The position numbers and the translations under genes are program-made. Shown here piece after piece: positions 6,934 to 15,290 of a DNA stretch of 19,204 nucleotides. Numbering within the stretch: position 1 is the first letter of the stretch; the number at the start of each line of letters is the position of its first letter. The stretch is from Anaerolineaceae bacterium UBA6107 (GTDB lineage Bacteria; Chloroflexota; Anaerolineae; Anaerolineales; Anaerolineaceae), in the NCBI GenBank assembly GCA_002428455.1, contig DIWL01000045.1, forward strand, positions 1-19,204, written 5' to 3'. Under the pieces are notes generated by a model. That model searched no databases. It was not told where the DNA came from and saw only the letters and a list, made by a program, of their open reading frames with translations.

Positions 6934-7578
6934 ATGCAAAATTTTAACGAGATCATCGAAAACACGCGTAAGATCTACGACGAACGGACACGGGTGCGGG
7001 ACGAAACGCTGGTACAGGCGCGCACCCTCACCCGCCTCTCAGCGCTCACCATCCGCGCCATACACCGCAATGAAAGCGCAGAAGCCGCAGAGCTGCTGAA
7101 CGAGGCGCACCTGCTGGTGCTTAAAATGCAGCGCGACCTGGCCTCCTACCCGGAGTTGTATTACGCCGGTTACACCCAGGACGCGATCAAGGAGTTTGCC
7201 GAGGCTAACCTCACCTGCGCGCTGATCGAAAACCGCCGCATGCCGCGCCCGGAGGACCTGGGAATCGAGTACGCCACGTACGTTAATGGCCTCGCGGAGA
7301 CGATCGGCGAGCTGCGGCGCAGGTGCCTGGATATTCTCCGGCAGGGTTACTCGGAGGAAGCTGAGCGCCTGCTGAGCACGATGGACGAGATCTATAACTT
7401 CCTGGTGACGCTGGATTACCCGGATGCGATCACCAACGGGCTGCGCCGGCAGACCGACCTGGTGCGCGGGATCATCGAACGCACCCGGGCTGATCTGACG
7501 CTGAGTTTGCGTGAGCAGCACCTGCAGGAAGCGCTGCAGAAATTTTCTGATAAATTCCCGGGGATCGGAACATTGTAA
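6934..7578 (+). CDS. Translin family protein
   Basis: This 214-residue, almost entirely helical protein matches the translin/TRAX fold. The strongest block is YATYVNGLAETIGELRRRCL (about 113-132), then the AERLLSTMDEIYNFLVTLDY region and PDAITNGLRRQTD. Eukaryotic translin and TRAX assemble into the C3PO ring, which binds and cuts RNA or single-stranded DNA; translin homologues also occur in archaea and some bacteria. The E87-x-x-E90 pair in KEFAEA sits where catalytic acidic residues occur in TRAX, so nuclease activity is possible but unproven. It is the last gene of the ssb unit and is followed by a strong terminator. The gene is intact and of family length. Confidence 0.82.
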   Translation: MQNFNEIIENTRKIYDERTRVRDETLVQARTLTRLSALTIRAIHRNESAEAAELLNEAHLLVLKMQRDLASYPELYYAGYTQDAIKEFAEANLTCALIENRRMPRPEDLGIEYATYVNGLAETIGELRRRCLDILRQGYSEEAERLLSTMDEIYNFLVTLDYPDAITNGLRRQTDLVRGIIERTRADLTLSLREQHLQEALQKFSDKFPGIGTL

Positions 7579-7615
7579 GTCAGTTTACCTACTTGCGTTA
7601 GAAAAGGGTAATTTG

Positions 7616-7659
7616 AAAAATGCCTCAGGTGATGATGTTTTCTCACCAGAGGCATTTTT
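7616..7659. terminator. Strong rho-independent terminator after the translin gene
   Basis: AAAAATGCCTC (7616-7626) pairs exactly with GAGGCATTTTT (7649-7659). After one A/A mismatch, GGTGA (7628-7632) pairs with TCACC (7643-7647). The loop has 10 bases, and the stem has A- and T-tracts at its base. It lies 37 bases after the translin stop and would end the ssb-DUF3467-translin transcript. The remaining 92 bases before the next gene hold nothing else I recognise. Confidence 0.85.
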
Positions 7660-7751
7660 GTTGGGATCGTGAAAGGTTGAGGGTTTTGGAGAAATGAAGA
7701 TTAGAATTAAATCATCCACCTGCTGTTGTTGGTTCAGTTGTTGAGGTCAAT

Positions 7752-8436
7752 ATGAATAACCATCCAACCAATAAAGGCCTGATCAGAAGGGTTCTACTGA
7801 CCTTTATACCCGGGATAGTTGGAATTGGCGCGTTGTTCTTCATCCCGGGGGAACTTTTAATTACTGGCAGGCATGGCTGTACCTCAGTATCCTTGGTCTC
7901 CTCACGGCAGTCGCAGGTATTTACCTGTTTCTAAGAGATCCTGATGCGTTGCGTCGAAGGTTGTTGAGGAGAGAACAGGATTCAAGTAAGAAGAAAATCA
8001 TAAAATATCCGGATTGTTCCTGATTGCGGCGTTTGTTTTACCGGGACTTGATAAACGATGGGGCTGGTCAAGCGTTCCTGCCTGGGTGGTCATCCTTTCC
8101 GATGGGCTGACAATACTGGCATATTTTCTTTTCCTGATGGTGATGCGAGAAAATTCTTACGGCTCCCGAATTATCACGGTGGAAAAGGGGCAAACAGTCA
8201 TTCAGACAGGTCCTTATGCTGTGGTCCGGCCCCCGATGTACGTGGCGATGCTGATCATCTACCTGACGGAGCCCCTGGCGTTAGGCAGTTACTGGGCTAT
8301 GCTTCCAGCCCTTGCGATGATACCCGCTATTATTGCCAGGATCAAGCATGAGGAAATGACACTTGAACAAAATCTGCCCGGATATACAGAATACTGCGAT
8401 GTGGTGAAATACCGCTTGTTACCCGGAATATGGTAG
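7752..8436 (+). pseudogene. Isoprenylcysteine carboxyl methyltransferase-like membrane protein, two frameshifts
   Basis: Three reading frames join into one membrane protein of about 228 residues. The first runs from the ATG at 7752 (with GAGGT at 7743-7747) to FFIPG. The second takes over at about 7850 and reads TFNYWQAWLYLSILGLLTAV, then FLRDPDALRRR. The third takes over at about 8002-8005 and reads GLFLIAAFVLPGLDKRWGWS through to PGIW at the stop. Each switch is repaired by adding one base to a homopolymer: GGGGG at 7847-7851 and AAAA at 8002-8005. The C-terminal block GPYAVVRPPMYVAM and EEMTLEQNLPGYTEY is that of ICMT/PEMT-like methyltransferases, which methylate small molecules, lipids or prenylcysteine with SAM. 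The family histidine in RHPxY is proline here. It is either a decaying gene or intact with two sequencing errors; the lost histidine favours decay. Confidence 0.78.
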
Positions 8437-8476
8437 TCGGCCTGAAATTAAAAAAATACCCTACAAGAAAAATCGT

Positions 8477-8488
8477 TATAATAAGGAG
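8477..8488 (+). promoter_or_regulatory. -10 box and abutting purine tract at the nadK start
   Basis: A perfect TATAAT (8477-8482) is followed directly by AAGGAG (8483-8488) and then the ATG at 8489. A start of transcription 6-8 bases after the -10 box would fall on or beside the ATG, making the message leaderless. AAGGAG looks like a ribosome-binding site but has no spacing to the ATG. The -35 position holds only AAATAC. Confidence 0.45.
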
Positions 8489-9361
8489 ATGAAATCAAAA
8501 GACGACGGTTCAATAAAACAGGTCGCCATTGTTGTGCGCCCCGGTTCAATTGAAATCCTGGAGGAGGGGGAAACAATACAGGCCTGGTTTAAGAACCGCG
8601 GGGTTACCAGCCTGTTAACAACCAGTGATGACTGGCAACTGCTGGAGGGAATCAGTGCGGGTGATTTTGACCTGTTGATCGCGCTGGGTGGAGACGGCAC
8701 AATGCTGCGCGCGGGGCACCTGGCTGCACCGCAGGGGCTGCCTGTTCTGGGGATCAACCTGGGTAAGTTTGGCTTTTTGATGCAGCTTTCACGAGAGGAT
8801 TGGCAGGAAACCCTGCCGCGCCTGCTGGCGGGCGAGTATAAGATCGAGAACCGCATGATGCTGAAAGCGGAACTGTGGCGCGGCGAAACCCTGCTCAGTT
8901 CGTACCAGGTGATCAACGAGGTGGTGGTGGCGCGCGGGCAGGTCGTGCGACCGATCCGCATCCACGCGACGGTGGACGGGTACCCGCTGGCCGGTTACGT
9001 GGCAGACGGGTTGATTGCTTCAACGCCCACCGGATCGACCGCTTACGCACTGGCGGTAGGGGGACCGATCATGCCCCCGGAGTTGCGCAATATTCTCATC
9101 CTGCCGGTAGCGCCGCACATGTCGATGGACAGGGCGGTCATCCTGCCGGAAGGTGCGAGCGTGGAGATTACCGTGAACAGTGATCACGAGGCGGTGATGA
9201 GCGTGGACGGGCACGAGCCGGTGCTGATCAGCCCATTAGACCGTGTGTTGGTGACCGCGAGCGATTTCACGGTGAAATTCGTGGTGTTCCAGGACCCCGG
9301 GTACTTCTACCGCAACCTGAGCAATTTTATGGAGCAAAATCCTTCTATTGGTGATTTTTAA
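8489..9361 (+). CDS. nadK: NAD kinase
   Basis: This 290-residue cytoplasmic enzyme phosphorylates NAD to NADP. All family signatures are present: GGDGTMLRAG (67-76, catalytic D69), GINLGKFGFL (88-97), INEVVVAR (142-149) and DGLIASTPTGSTAY (173-186), followed by SMDRAVILPEGA. Length is normal. The ATG at 8489 is the only start that keeps the full first strand (KQVAIVVRP), but it directly abuts AAGGAG and follows a TATAAT by six bases, so initiation may be unusual. It is the first gene of a four-gene unit, and its stop overlaps the next ATG by one base (TAATG). NADP supply next to recN is a common bacterial arrangement. Confidence 0.95.
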   Translation: MKSKDDGSIKQVAIVVRPGSIEILEEGETIQAWFKNRGVTSLLTTSDDWQLLEGISAGDFDLLIALGGDGTMLRAGHLAAPQGLPVLGINLGKFGFLMQLSREDWQETLPRLLAGEYKIENRMMLKAELWRGETLLSSYQVINEVVVARGQVVRPIRIHATVDGYPLAGYVADGLIASTPTGSTAYALAVGGPIMPPELRNILILPVAPHMSMDRAVILPEGASVEITVNSDHEAVMSVDGHEPVLISPLDRVLVTASDFTVKFVVFQDPGYFYRNLSNFMEQNPSIGDF

Positions 9362-9888
9362 TGGCTGAAAACCCCCAAACGCTGTATTGCTACGTCCATA
9401 CCCAGCGGGAGACGTTGCTGCGCTGCAACCGCTGTGAACGCCCGATCTGCCAATCCTGCGCAGTGCTCACCCCAACCGGTTACCGCTGCAAGGAATGTGT
9501 GAAAGGGCAGCAGAAGATCTTTGACACAGCGCGCTGGTGGGATTACCCGCTGGCGTTCATCACAGCCGGAGTGCTTTCTTACTTTGGCAGCCTCGTAGCT
9601 GGATTGTTCGGCTTTTTTGTTATCTTTATTGCGCCGGTGGCGGGGATGATCATTGCTGAGGCCGTGCGTTTCGTTGTAAGGCGCAGGCGTTCAAAACTGA
9701 TCCCCATTGCGGCAGTCGTCGCTACTGTCCTCGGCGGTTTGATCGTACCGGCGGCGAACATAGTCTTTGCCCTGTTGAATTATTACGTGGATGCCGGGAG
9801 CGGGCTGCTGGGTTTGTTGTGGCCGGCGGTATACGCGGCTCTGGCAGCCAGCACGGTATATTACCGGCTTAAAGGCATTCGCATCTAG
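9361..9888 (+). CDS. B-box-like zinc-finger membrane protein
   Basis: This 175-residue protein begins with a cysteine-rich domain: C10, H13, C22, C25, C30, C33, C43 and C46, spaced as C-x2-H-x8-C-x2-C-x4-C-x2-C-x9-C-x2-C. That is the B-box-type arrangement and should bind two zinc ions. After it come about four membrane segments (about 62-82, 84-106, 113-137 and 146-167), with an arginine cluster RRRR at 107-110 between the second and third. Similar fingers sit at the N-terminus of bacterial rhomboid and other membrane proteins, but I see no rhomboid Ser-His catalytic site here. The zinc end is probably cytoplasmic. Its role is unknown. Its start overlaps the nadK stop, and recN follows after 8 bases, so it is part of the nadK-recN unit. 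Confidence 0.75.
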   Translation: MAENPQTLYCYVHTQRETLLRCNRCERPICQSCAVLTPTGYRCKECVKGQQKIFDTARWWDYPLAFITAGVLSYFGSLVAGLFGFFVIFIAPVAGMIIAEAVRFVVRRRRSKLIPIAAVVATVLGGLIVPAANIVFALLNYYVDAGSGLLGLLWPAVYAALAASTVYYRLKGIRI

Positions 9889-9896
9889 GACATTAC

Positions 9897-11627
9897 ATGC
9901 TGACAGAACTGCGCATCCAAAATTTCGCCATCATTCAGAAGCTTGAGTTACAACCCGGGGCGGGATTGTTGATCTTTACCGGCGAGACCGGCGCTGGCAA
10001 GTCGATCATACTGGATGCCATTATGGCGCTGGTGGGTGGAAAGGTCGACAGCACGATGGTGCGCCAGGGCGAAGAGCGCGCGGTCCTTGAAGCGGATTTT
10101 CTCCTGCCCGAGGACAACCGTCAACAGATCATCGCCATCCTTGAGCGTGAGGAATTGTACGAGGGTGAACCACACCTGACCCTCGGCAGAGAGATCCGCG
10201 CCGGGGGGCGCAGCGTGGCACGTATGAACGGGCGCAGTGTGAGCATCGGACTCCTGAAGGAATTGGGTGCATACCTGGTGGATATTCACGGGCAATCGGA
10301 GCACCTGTCACTGCTGGATGTGCGCTCGCACCTGGGCTTGCTGGACCGCTACGCGGACTGTGAGCAGGAACTGGCGGTGTACCAGGCGGAGTATCACCGG
10401 CTGCAGGAAATCCGCAGGGAGTTGAAAGCACTGCGCGAGCTGGAGAAAGAATCCGCCAGGCGCAGTGAACTGCTCGCCTTCCAGGCGCAGGAGATCGAGG
10501 CAGCAAAACTTCAAACGGACGAGGAAAAGGAACTCACGCAGGAACGCAACAGGTTGGCCAATGCTGAATTGCTGGCAGGTACAGCCCAGGAAACCCTGGC
10601 GATACTGGACGAAGGTTCTGTGGAATCTCCGTCAGCGACCGACCTGATGGGACAGGCGATCAAATTATTGGGCTCGCTCACACGCGTTGACCCGCAGCAA
10701 GCTGCGCTGGCGGACCAGCTGGAACTGGCTTCGGATACCTTGAGCGAGATCTGCCGGGATCTGCGGGGGTATGTTGACACCATTGAATTTAACCCGAACC
10801 GCCTGGAACAGGTGGAGACCAGGCTGGAGTTGATCCATCAATTGAAGCGGAAATATGGCGGATCGATCGAAGCGGTGCTGGCTTACGGCGGGGATGCCAG
10901 GGATCAGCTGGAAAAGGTGCAGCATGCCGGTGAGCGCATCAGCGAGCTGGAAACCGAGGAAAAGCGCGCTATTGAATTGATCTTACGGGCAGGTTCCACA
11001 TTGAGCGAAAAGCGACGACTGGCAGCTGCGCGCATGGGTTCTGATGTTGAGGTTGAATTGAAAGATCTCAACCTGGAAGGCGCTGAGTTTTCCGTTGCTT
11101 TTGCGGAACACTCTGCCGATGCACCGAACCGTCACACTGGAAAACACACCGATTTTAAGGAGACCGGGCTGGATGAGGTCGAATTCCTCATAGCGCCTAA
11201 CCCGGGCGAAGGGCTGAAACCACTGGTCAAGATCGCTTCGGGCGGTGAAACCTCACGCCTGATGCTGGCGCTCAAGAACGTGCTGGCGAAGGCAGATTAT
11301 ATTCCCACATTGATCTTTGATGAGATCGACCAGGGGATCGGCGGCCGGGTGGGATTCGCGGTGGGCGGAAAAATGTGGCAGCTGGGACGCAGTCACCAGG
11401 TGATGTGTGTAACACACCTGCCGCAACTGGCAGCGTTCGGCGATGAGCATTACCAGGTGAGCAAGCAGATCAGCGGTGATCGCACCCTGACCATGGTAGG
11501 AAAACTGGGGGAAGATGAGCGGGTATTGGAACTGGCGCAAATGGCGGGAAACACGAGTGAAACCAACCTGAAAGCTGCGCGGGAGATCCTAAACCGGGCG
11601 CGTGATAAACAGGCGGCATTGAAATGA
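9897..11627 (+). CDS. recN: DNA repair protein RecN
   Basis: This 576-residue SMC-like ATPase acts early in double-strand break repair by gathering and tethering DNA ends. Motifs appear in order: the beginning MLTELRIQNFAIIQKLEL, Walker A GETGAGKS (29-36), LVDIHGQSEHLSLLD, two long coiled-coil arms in the middle, signature IASGGETSRLMLALK (about 446-460), Walker B TLIFDEIDQGIGG (about 470-482) and VMCVTHLPQLAAFGD. Length is typical. AGGA at 9887-9890 serves the ATG at 9897. No LexA-type box is visible directly before it, which fits its inclusion in a unit driven from before nadK. Its last four bases overlap the start of the next gene (ATGA). Confidence 0.96.
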   Translation: MLTELRIQNFAIIQKLELQPGAGLLIFTGETGAGKSIILDAIMALVGGKVDSTMVRQGEERAVLEADFLLPEDNRQQIIAILEREELYEGEPHLTLGREIRAGGRSVARMNGRSVSIGLLKELGAYLVDIHGQSEHLSLLDVRSHLGLLDRYADCEQELAVYQAEYHRLQEIRRELKALRELEKESARRSELLAFQAQEIEAAKLQTDEEKELTQERNRLANAELLAGTAQETLAILDEGSVESPSATDLMGQAIKLLGSLTRVDPQQAALADQLELASDTLSEICRDLRGYVDTIEFNPNRLEQVETRLELIHQLKRKYGGSIEAVLAYGGDARDQLEKVQHAGERISELETEEKRAIELILRAGSTLSEKRRLAAARMGSDVEVELKDLNLEGAEFSVAFAEHSADAPNRHTGKHTDFKETGLDEVEFLIAPNPGEGLKPLVKIASGGETSRLMLALKNVLAKADYIPTLIFDEIDQGIGGRVGFAVGGKMWQLGRSHQVMCVTHLPQLAAFGDEHYQVSKQISGDRTLTMVGKLGEDERVLELAQMAGNTSETNLKAAREILNRARDKQAALK

Positions 11628-14600
11628 GCGCTTTGTTTGGGGAAAACAACCAGTCAGAACGAAAAGTAAAAATCCGGTTACTCGGTCCACCTGAAATGAT
11701 TGCCGATGGAAAGCCAGTGGTCATCAAGCGAAAGCTTAACCGGGCGTTGTTGTTCTACCTGGCAGCCCAGCAGTACCCCGTATCAAGGGAAGAATTATGT
11801 GCTCTTTTCTGGCCGGAGGAATCAGAACAGACGGCAAGGAAAAACCTGCGGGAAGCGCTGAGCCGGATACGGACAGAGACGGGGATTAACCACCTGATCA
11901 TCGCTGATGGAGAACAGGTATCGCTAAATCCGGCGGTGGTCTGGGTTGATTATCACGAGTTGAATCAGCTGATTTCGCCCTTATTGAGCAGTTCAGAAAT
12001 GACCAGCACCATCTCCTTGCCCGATTGGATGGTGATCCAGATGAAGAGGGGTATGGACCTGTACCGGACGAGCCGATTTATGCAGGGGATTTCGATCAAA
12101 GGCTCAGTGGGATTTGATAATTGGCTGGACCTCATCAACCAGTCCTACAACCTGACCGTGCTCAAGGTTATTGACCGCCTGATCGACCATTACATCTCGA
12201 CCGGGAACCTGGAAGAGGCGTTGATCTGGCTGGGCAAAGCGACCGAGATCGTCCCGATCGACGAAGATTTCAACTATCTGACACTCATCTGCATGCGTGA
12301 TACGGGAAAAATCCAGGAGTTGATCGATTACTCTATTTACCTGGAAAAAATTTACGCCCAACAACAGGAAACTTTTCCGGAGCGGTTCGGCGAGATCAAA
12401 CAGGAAGCCATGCGAACCAGGATCTTTCATGATTTTCCTGATACGGACTGGCCTGACGCGGAACGGGGAGTGCCGGATTTTGTTGGCAGGGTAGAGGAAC
12501 TGGATATCCTGAACAAGGTTTTGCGGCGGCGCGGCATCCTCCTGTTGCAGGGTGAAGCGGGAATTGGTAAGACCCGGCTGCTCAGGCATTTTTACGAACA
12601 ACAACCCTTCCGGCCGCGACTCATTTATTGCAATAGCCACCCGTTGGGGCTGCGGGTTCCGTTTCACACGATCGTGCAGTATTTGCATTCGCAGGTTCTG
12701 GACGAGGATTGGCAGAGACTAGAAGAATCTGACCGGACTCGATTATCAAATTTCTACCACAATGAACTGCAGGGAATGGAAGGGCCGCATCCGGTCCGGC
12801 CCGGGGATACATGGCTGCCCGTTTTGGAGGACGTGTTCCACTCGTTCTTGAAACTGATGGAAGTAACCGCGGCACGCAGACCCTTGCTGTTTGTGCTGGA
12901 CAACGCGATGTATGTTGACCTGGCCAGTATTTCCCTCGTTTCATTTCTGATCGAACACGGCTTTTTTGACCGGTATGGGATGCTGGTAATTGCCATCTCT
13001 CCAGATGTTGAAAATGCCGCGTTGAATCAATTGATGCAGCGGGTAAGGCGGGCAAGGAAACTGATTTCCATTTCATTGGGTCCATTCAATGATAAGGAGA
13101 TCAAAGGGTTCATCCAAAATACTGTCGGCAGGATCCCTGGCGAGGAAATTGTTGACCGCATGAATTCATTGACCGGCGGCAACCCGTTCTTCCTGACCGA
13201 GTGTGTAAGAACAGCTAAATGGGAGATGGATGGTCACATCCTGTTGTCGATTCAGGCGGATTGCACCCCGCCGGAGACTGTCACCGCCCTGGTACGCGAC
13301 AAAGAGAATGGACTTGAGGCTGAATCTCAAACGCTCCTGAAAGCCGCGGCGATCCTGGGTAAAAAATTCTGGTCTGATGTTCTGGAAGAAATGGTCGGCA
13401 TGGATGCAGATCGCGTTGCCACCGGACTGCAAGAATTGATCCACAAAGGTTTTCTGAATGTCAATACGGAAATCAGGCCTTTGGGTGGGTATACTTTTAG
13501 ACATGATGTAGAACGAGAAGTGATCCTCATGAATTTGACCCCCAGCCAGAAACGCAGCCTGCACCTGAAAGCGGCCATGGCTTTGCAAAAGCGCAGAATG
13601 GGTTTTTCGAGATTTGCAGAAGCGCTCGCCCACCATTGGGAAGTCTCTCTGCAACAGAGCGAGGCTTTATCCGCCTGGTTGGAAGCCGGGAGGTATGAGC
13701 GTTCTCAATTCAACAGAAACGAAGTTTACCGTGTCTATGGAAATGGGTTGGACCTGATCATGAAAGCCCCAACCCTTTTTCCGGAAAAGGCTGTCTATGA
13801 ACTCATCAATGAGTATGGCAACTATGCATATGACAGGGATGATATGGTTACCTGTGAAAGAATTTACCGCAACTGTCTCGAGATCGGTGAGGTCAATCAG
13901 AACCGCAAATTAATCGGGACTGCTTATAACGGCCTGGCGCGCACCGCGTTTTACCTCAACAAATTTGAAGAAGCCCGGACTTGTGCGGAAAGGGCGAGTT
14001 GGTTTCTTGAAGGAACCGATCTGCGTGTCGAGAAAATTAAATCGCTTTACATTCAAGGCAGTATTCAATACAGTATGGATGATTTCATTTCATCCCGCCG
14101 CTTATTGGAAAAAACCCTGGCGTTGGCCGAAGACGTGGATGACCTTTACATTAATGACACCAAAATTGATATTCTCACCATCCTGTGCGCTGTCTTATGT
14201 TATATCGGCGAACCGGTACTTGCACTGGACCTTTCACAACAAATGGTCAATCTCAGTTCACTGGCAACCAGGCGGTCAACGGCTTTGCAGGCAGCCGCGG
14301 TGCTGGCCATGTGCGAATACTTTAATGACCATCTGGATAAAACGGTTCAAATATATCAGGAATCCCTGGTGCTGATGGGAAGGTTTCAGTTGCGATTCTG
14401 GTGTTCATTATTGGATACTTCGACCGCGTTAGCGTACCTTGAGATGGGGAATCTGGATGAAGCATACAAACTTGGAGAGCAAGCGTATGTTCGAGAAACC
14501 CCTTATAAAAATGAAAAACTCTCCATGCACACAGCCAAGGTGTTAGGTGATTTATTCAGACTATTGGAGAACACAGCCAGGTCGTCTGAGTATTATTTTG

Positions 14601-15208
14601 AAAATATCAATAGCGCAGCGATGAATTATCAGGCAATTATCACAAGGTATTATTACGGTATCTTGTTGATCGCCCCCAGCACGAGGGGCGAGGGACAAAA
14701 ATGGATCGACAGAGCCATTAGCGAAGCTGAACAAAATGGATTAAGAGGGATCGAATCCAGTATGAAAATGGGCCGGTTGGTACTTGCGACAGAAAAGAAA
14801 CCATCAGCAGCAATGGTCAAAGAAGCGCAAAAAGCGTTGGAGATGATCAAAGAGACAAAGTCTTCACAAACGAGATTCTTCCAGAATGCACTGAAAGGTC
14901 ACCTCGCCGGGGCTAGTGGAAAAACGGATGAAGCGATTGGATATTATCAACAAGCCGTCTTGACTGAGAATACAAACGGGAATGTGTGGCTTGAACTTAA
15001 CGGATACAAGCGGATACTGGCATTGGCGTCGCCGGGCAGCCCGACCTGGAAGTCAACCGAAAAAGCGGTCAACGAAATTATGGAGAGAATGCAGGCGCAA
15101 GCTACCGACCCGGCAATAAAGGGATCTTTCATCAAATTCCGCAATAGATGGAAGAAATATGTCAACGGTTTGTCAACGAAGGGAGGGTATAAAAATAACC
15201 ACACATAA
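11624..15208 (+). CDS. Large SARP/BTAD-type transcriptional regulator with ATPase and TPR tail
   Basis: This 1194-residue protein resembles AfsR-type regulators. Residues about 14-104 form a winged-helix DNA-binding domain, with EQTARKNLREALSRIR as its likely recognition region. About 110-270 is a helical bacterial transcriptional activation domain. VPDFVGRVEELDIL (about 282) opens an AAA/STAND ATPase with P-loop GEAGIGKT (310-317). Walker B reads LLFVLDNAMYVD, with N427 where the second acid usually stands, so hydrolysis may be weak. FRHDVEREVI (about 625) is the usual block after the ATPase. The rest, to the C-terminus, is TPR-like helical repeats, probably the sensor part. No membrane helix is seen. 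It overlaps recN by 4 bases (ATGA), so the two are translationally coupled. The signal and targets are unknown. The 3' half is somewhat richer in AT than recN. Confidence 0.88.
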   Translation: MSALFGENNQSERKVKIRLLGPPEMIADGKPVVIKRKLNRALLFYLAAQQYPVSREELCALFWPEESEQTARKNLREALSRIRTETGINHLIIADGEQVSLNPAVVWVDYHELNQLISPLLSSSEMTSTISLPDWMVIQMKRGMDLYRTSRFMQGISIKGSVGFDNWLDLINQSYNLTVLKVIDRLIDHYISTGNLEEALIWLGKATEIVPIDEDFNYLTLICMRDTGKIQELIDYSIYLEKIYAQQQETFPERFGEIKQEAMRTRIFHDFPDTDWPDAERGVPDFVGRVEELDILNKVLRRRGILLLQGEAGIGKTRLLRHFYEQQPFRPRLIYCNSHPLGLRVPFHTIVQYLHSQVLDEDWQRLEESDRTRLSNFYHNELQGMEGPHPVRPGDTWLPVLEDVFHSFLKLMEVTAARRPLLFVLDNAMYVDLASISLVSFLIEHGFFDRYGMLVIAISPDVENAALNQLMQRVRRARKLISISLGPFNDKEIKGFIQNTVGRIPGEEIVDRMNSLTGGNPFFLTECVRTAKWEMDGHILLSIQADCTPPETVTALVRDKENGLEAESQTLLKAAAILGKKFWSDVLEEMVGMDADRVATGLQELIHKGFLNVNTEIRPLGGYTFRHDVEREVILMNLTPSQKRSLHLKAAMALQKRRMGFSRFAEALAHHWEVSLQQSEALSAWLEAGRYERSQFNRNEVYRVYGNGLDLIMKAPTLFPEKAVYELINEYGNYAYDRDDMVTCERIYRNCLEIGEVNQNRKLIGTAYNGLARTAFYLNKFEEARTCAERASWFLEGTDLRVEKIKSLYIQGSIQYSMDDFISSRRLLEKTLALAEDVDDLYINDTKIDILTILCAVLCYIGEPVLALDLSQQMVNLSSLATRRSTALQAAAVLAMCEYFNDHLDKTVQIYQESLVLMGRFQLRFWCSLLDTSTALAYLEMGNLDEAYKLGEQAYVRETPYKNEKLSMHTAKVLGDLFRLLENTARSSEYYFENINSAAMNYQAIITRYYYGILLIAPSTRGEGQKWIDRAISEAEQNGLRGIESSMKMGRLVLATEKKPSAAMVKEAQKALEMIKETKSSQTRFFQNALKGHLAGASGKTDEAIGYYQQAVLTENTNGNVWLELNGYKRILALASPGSPTWKSTEKAVNEIMERMQAQATDPAIKGSFIKFRNRWKKYVNGLSTKGGYKNNHT

Positions 15209-15216
15209 CAATTACG

Positions 15217-15281
15217 TGGCAGCAAAAGGGATGTTGCCAGGATGAGGCCGGTAGTGCTTTGAGGAGAGCTGCTATCGGCCT
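15217..15281. terminator. Two hairpins between the convergent regulator and mutS2 genes
   Basis: TGGCAGCA (15217-15224) pairs with TGTTGCCA (15232-15239), one pair being G-U. AGGCCGGTAG (15245-15254) pairs with CTATCGGCCT (15272-15281), also with one G-U pair. Neither is followed by a solid T-run on either strand (only TTATT after the second), so termination is likely from the position but not certain from the sequence. Confidence 0.45.
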
Positions 15282-15290
15282 TATTGATTC

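Noticed and set aside
7752..8436. Programmed frameshifting in the methyltransferase-like gene
   Set aside because: No slippery heptamer followed by a stimulatory structure is evident, and two separate one-base losses plus a lost conserved histidine fit decay or read error better.
12104..12688. A 194-codon open frame on the minus strand
   Set aside because: It is antisense to the regulator's activation and ATPase domains, which are clearly coding on the plus strand.
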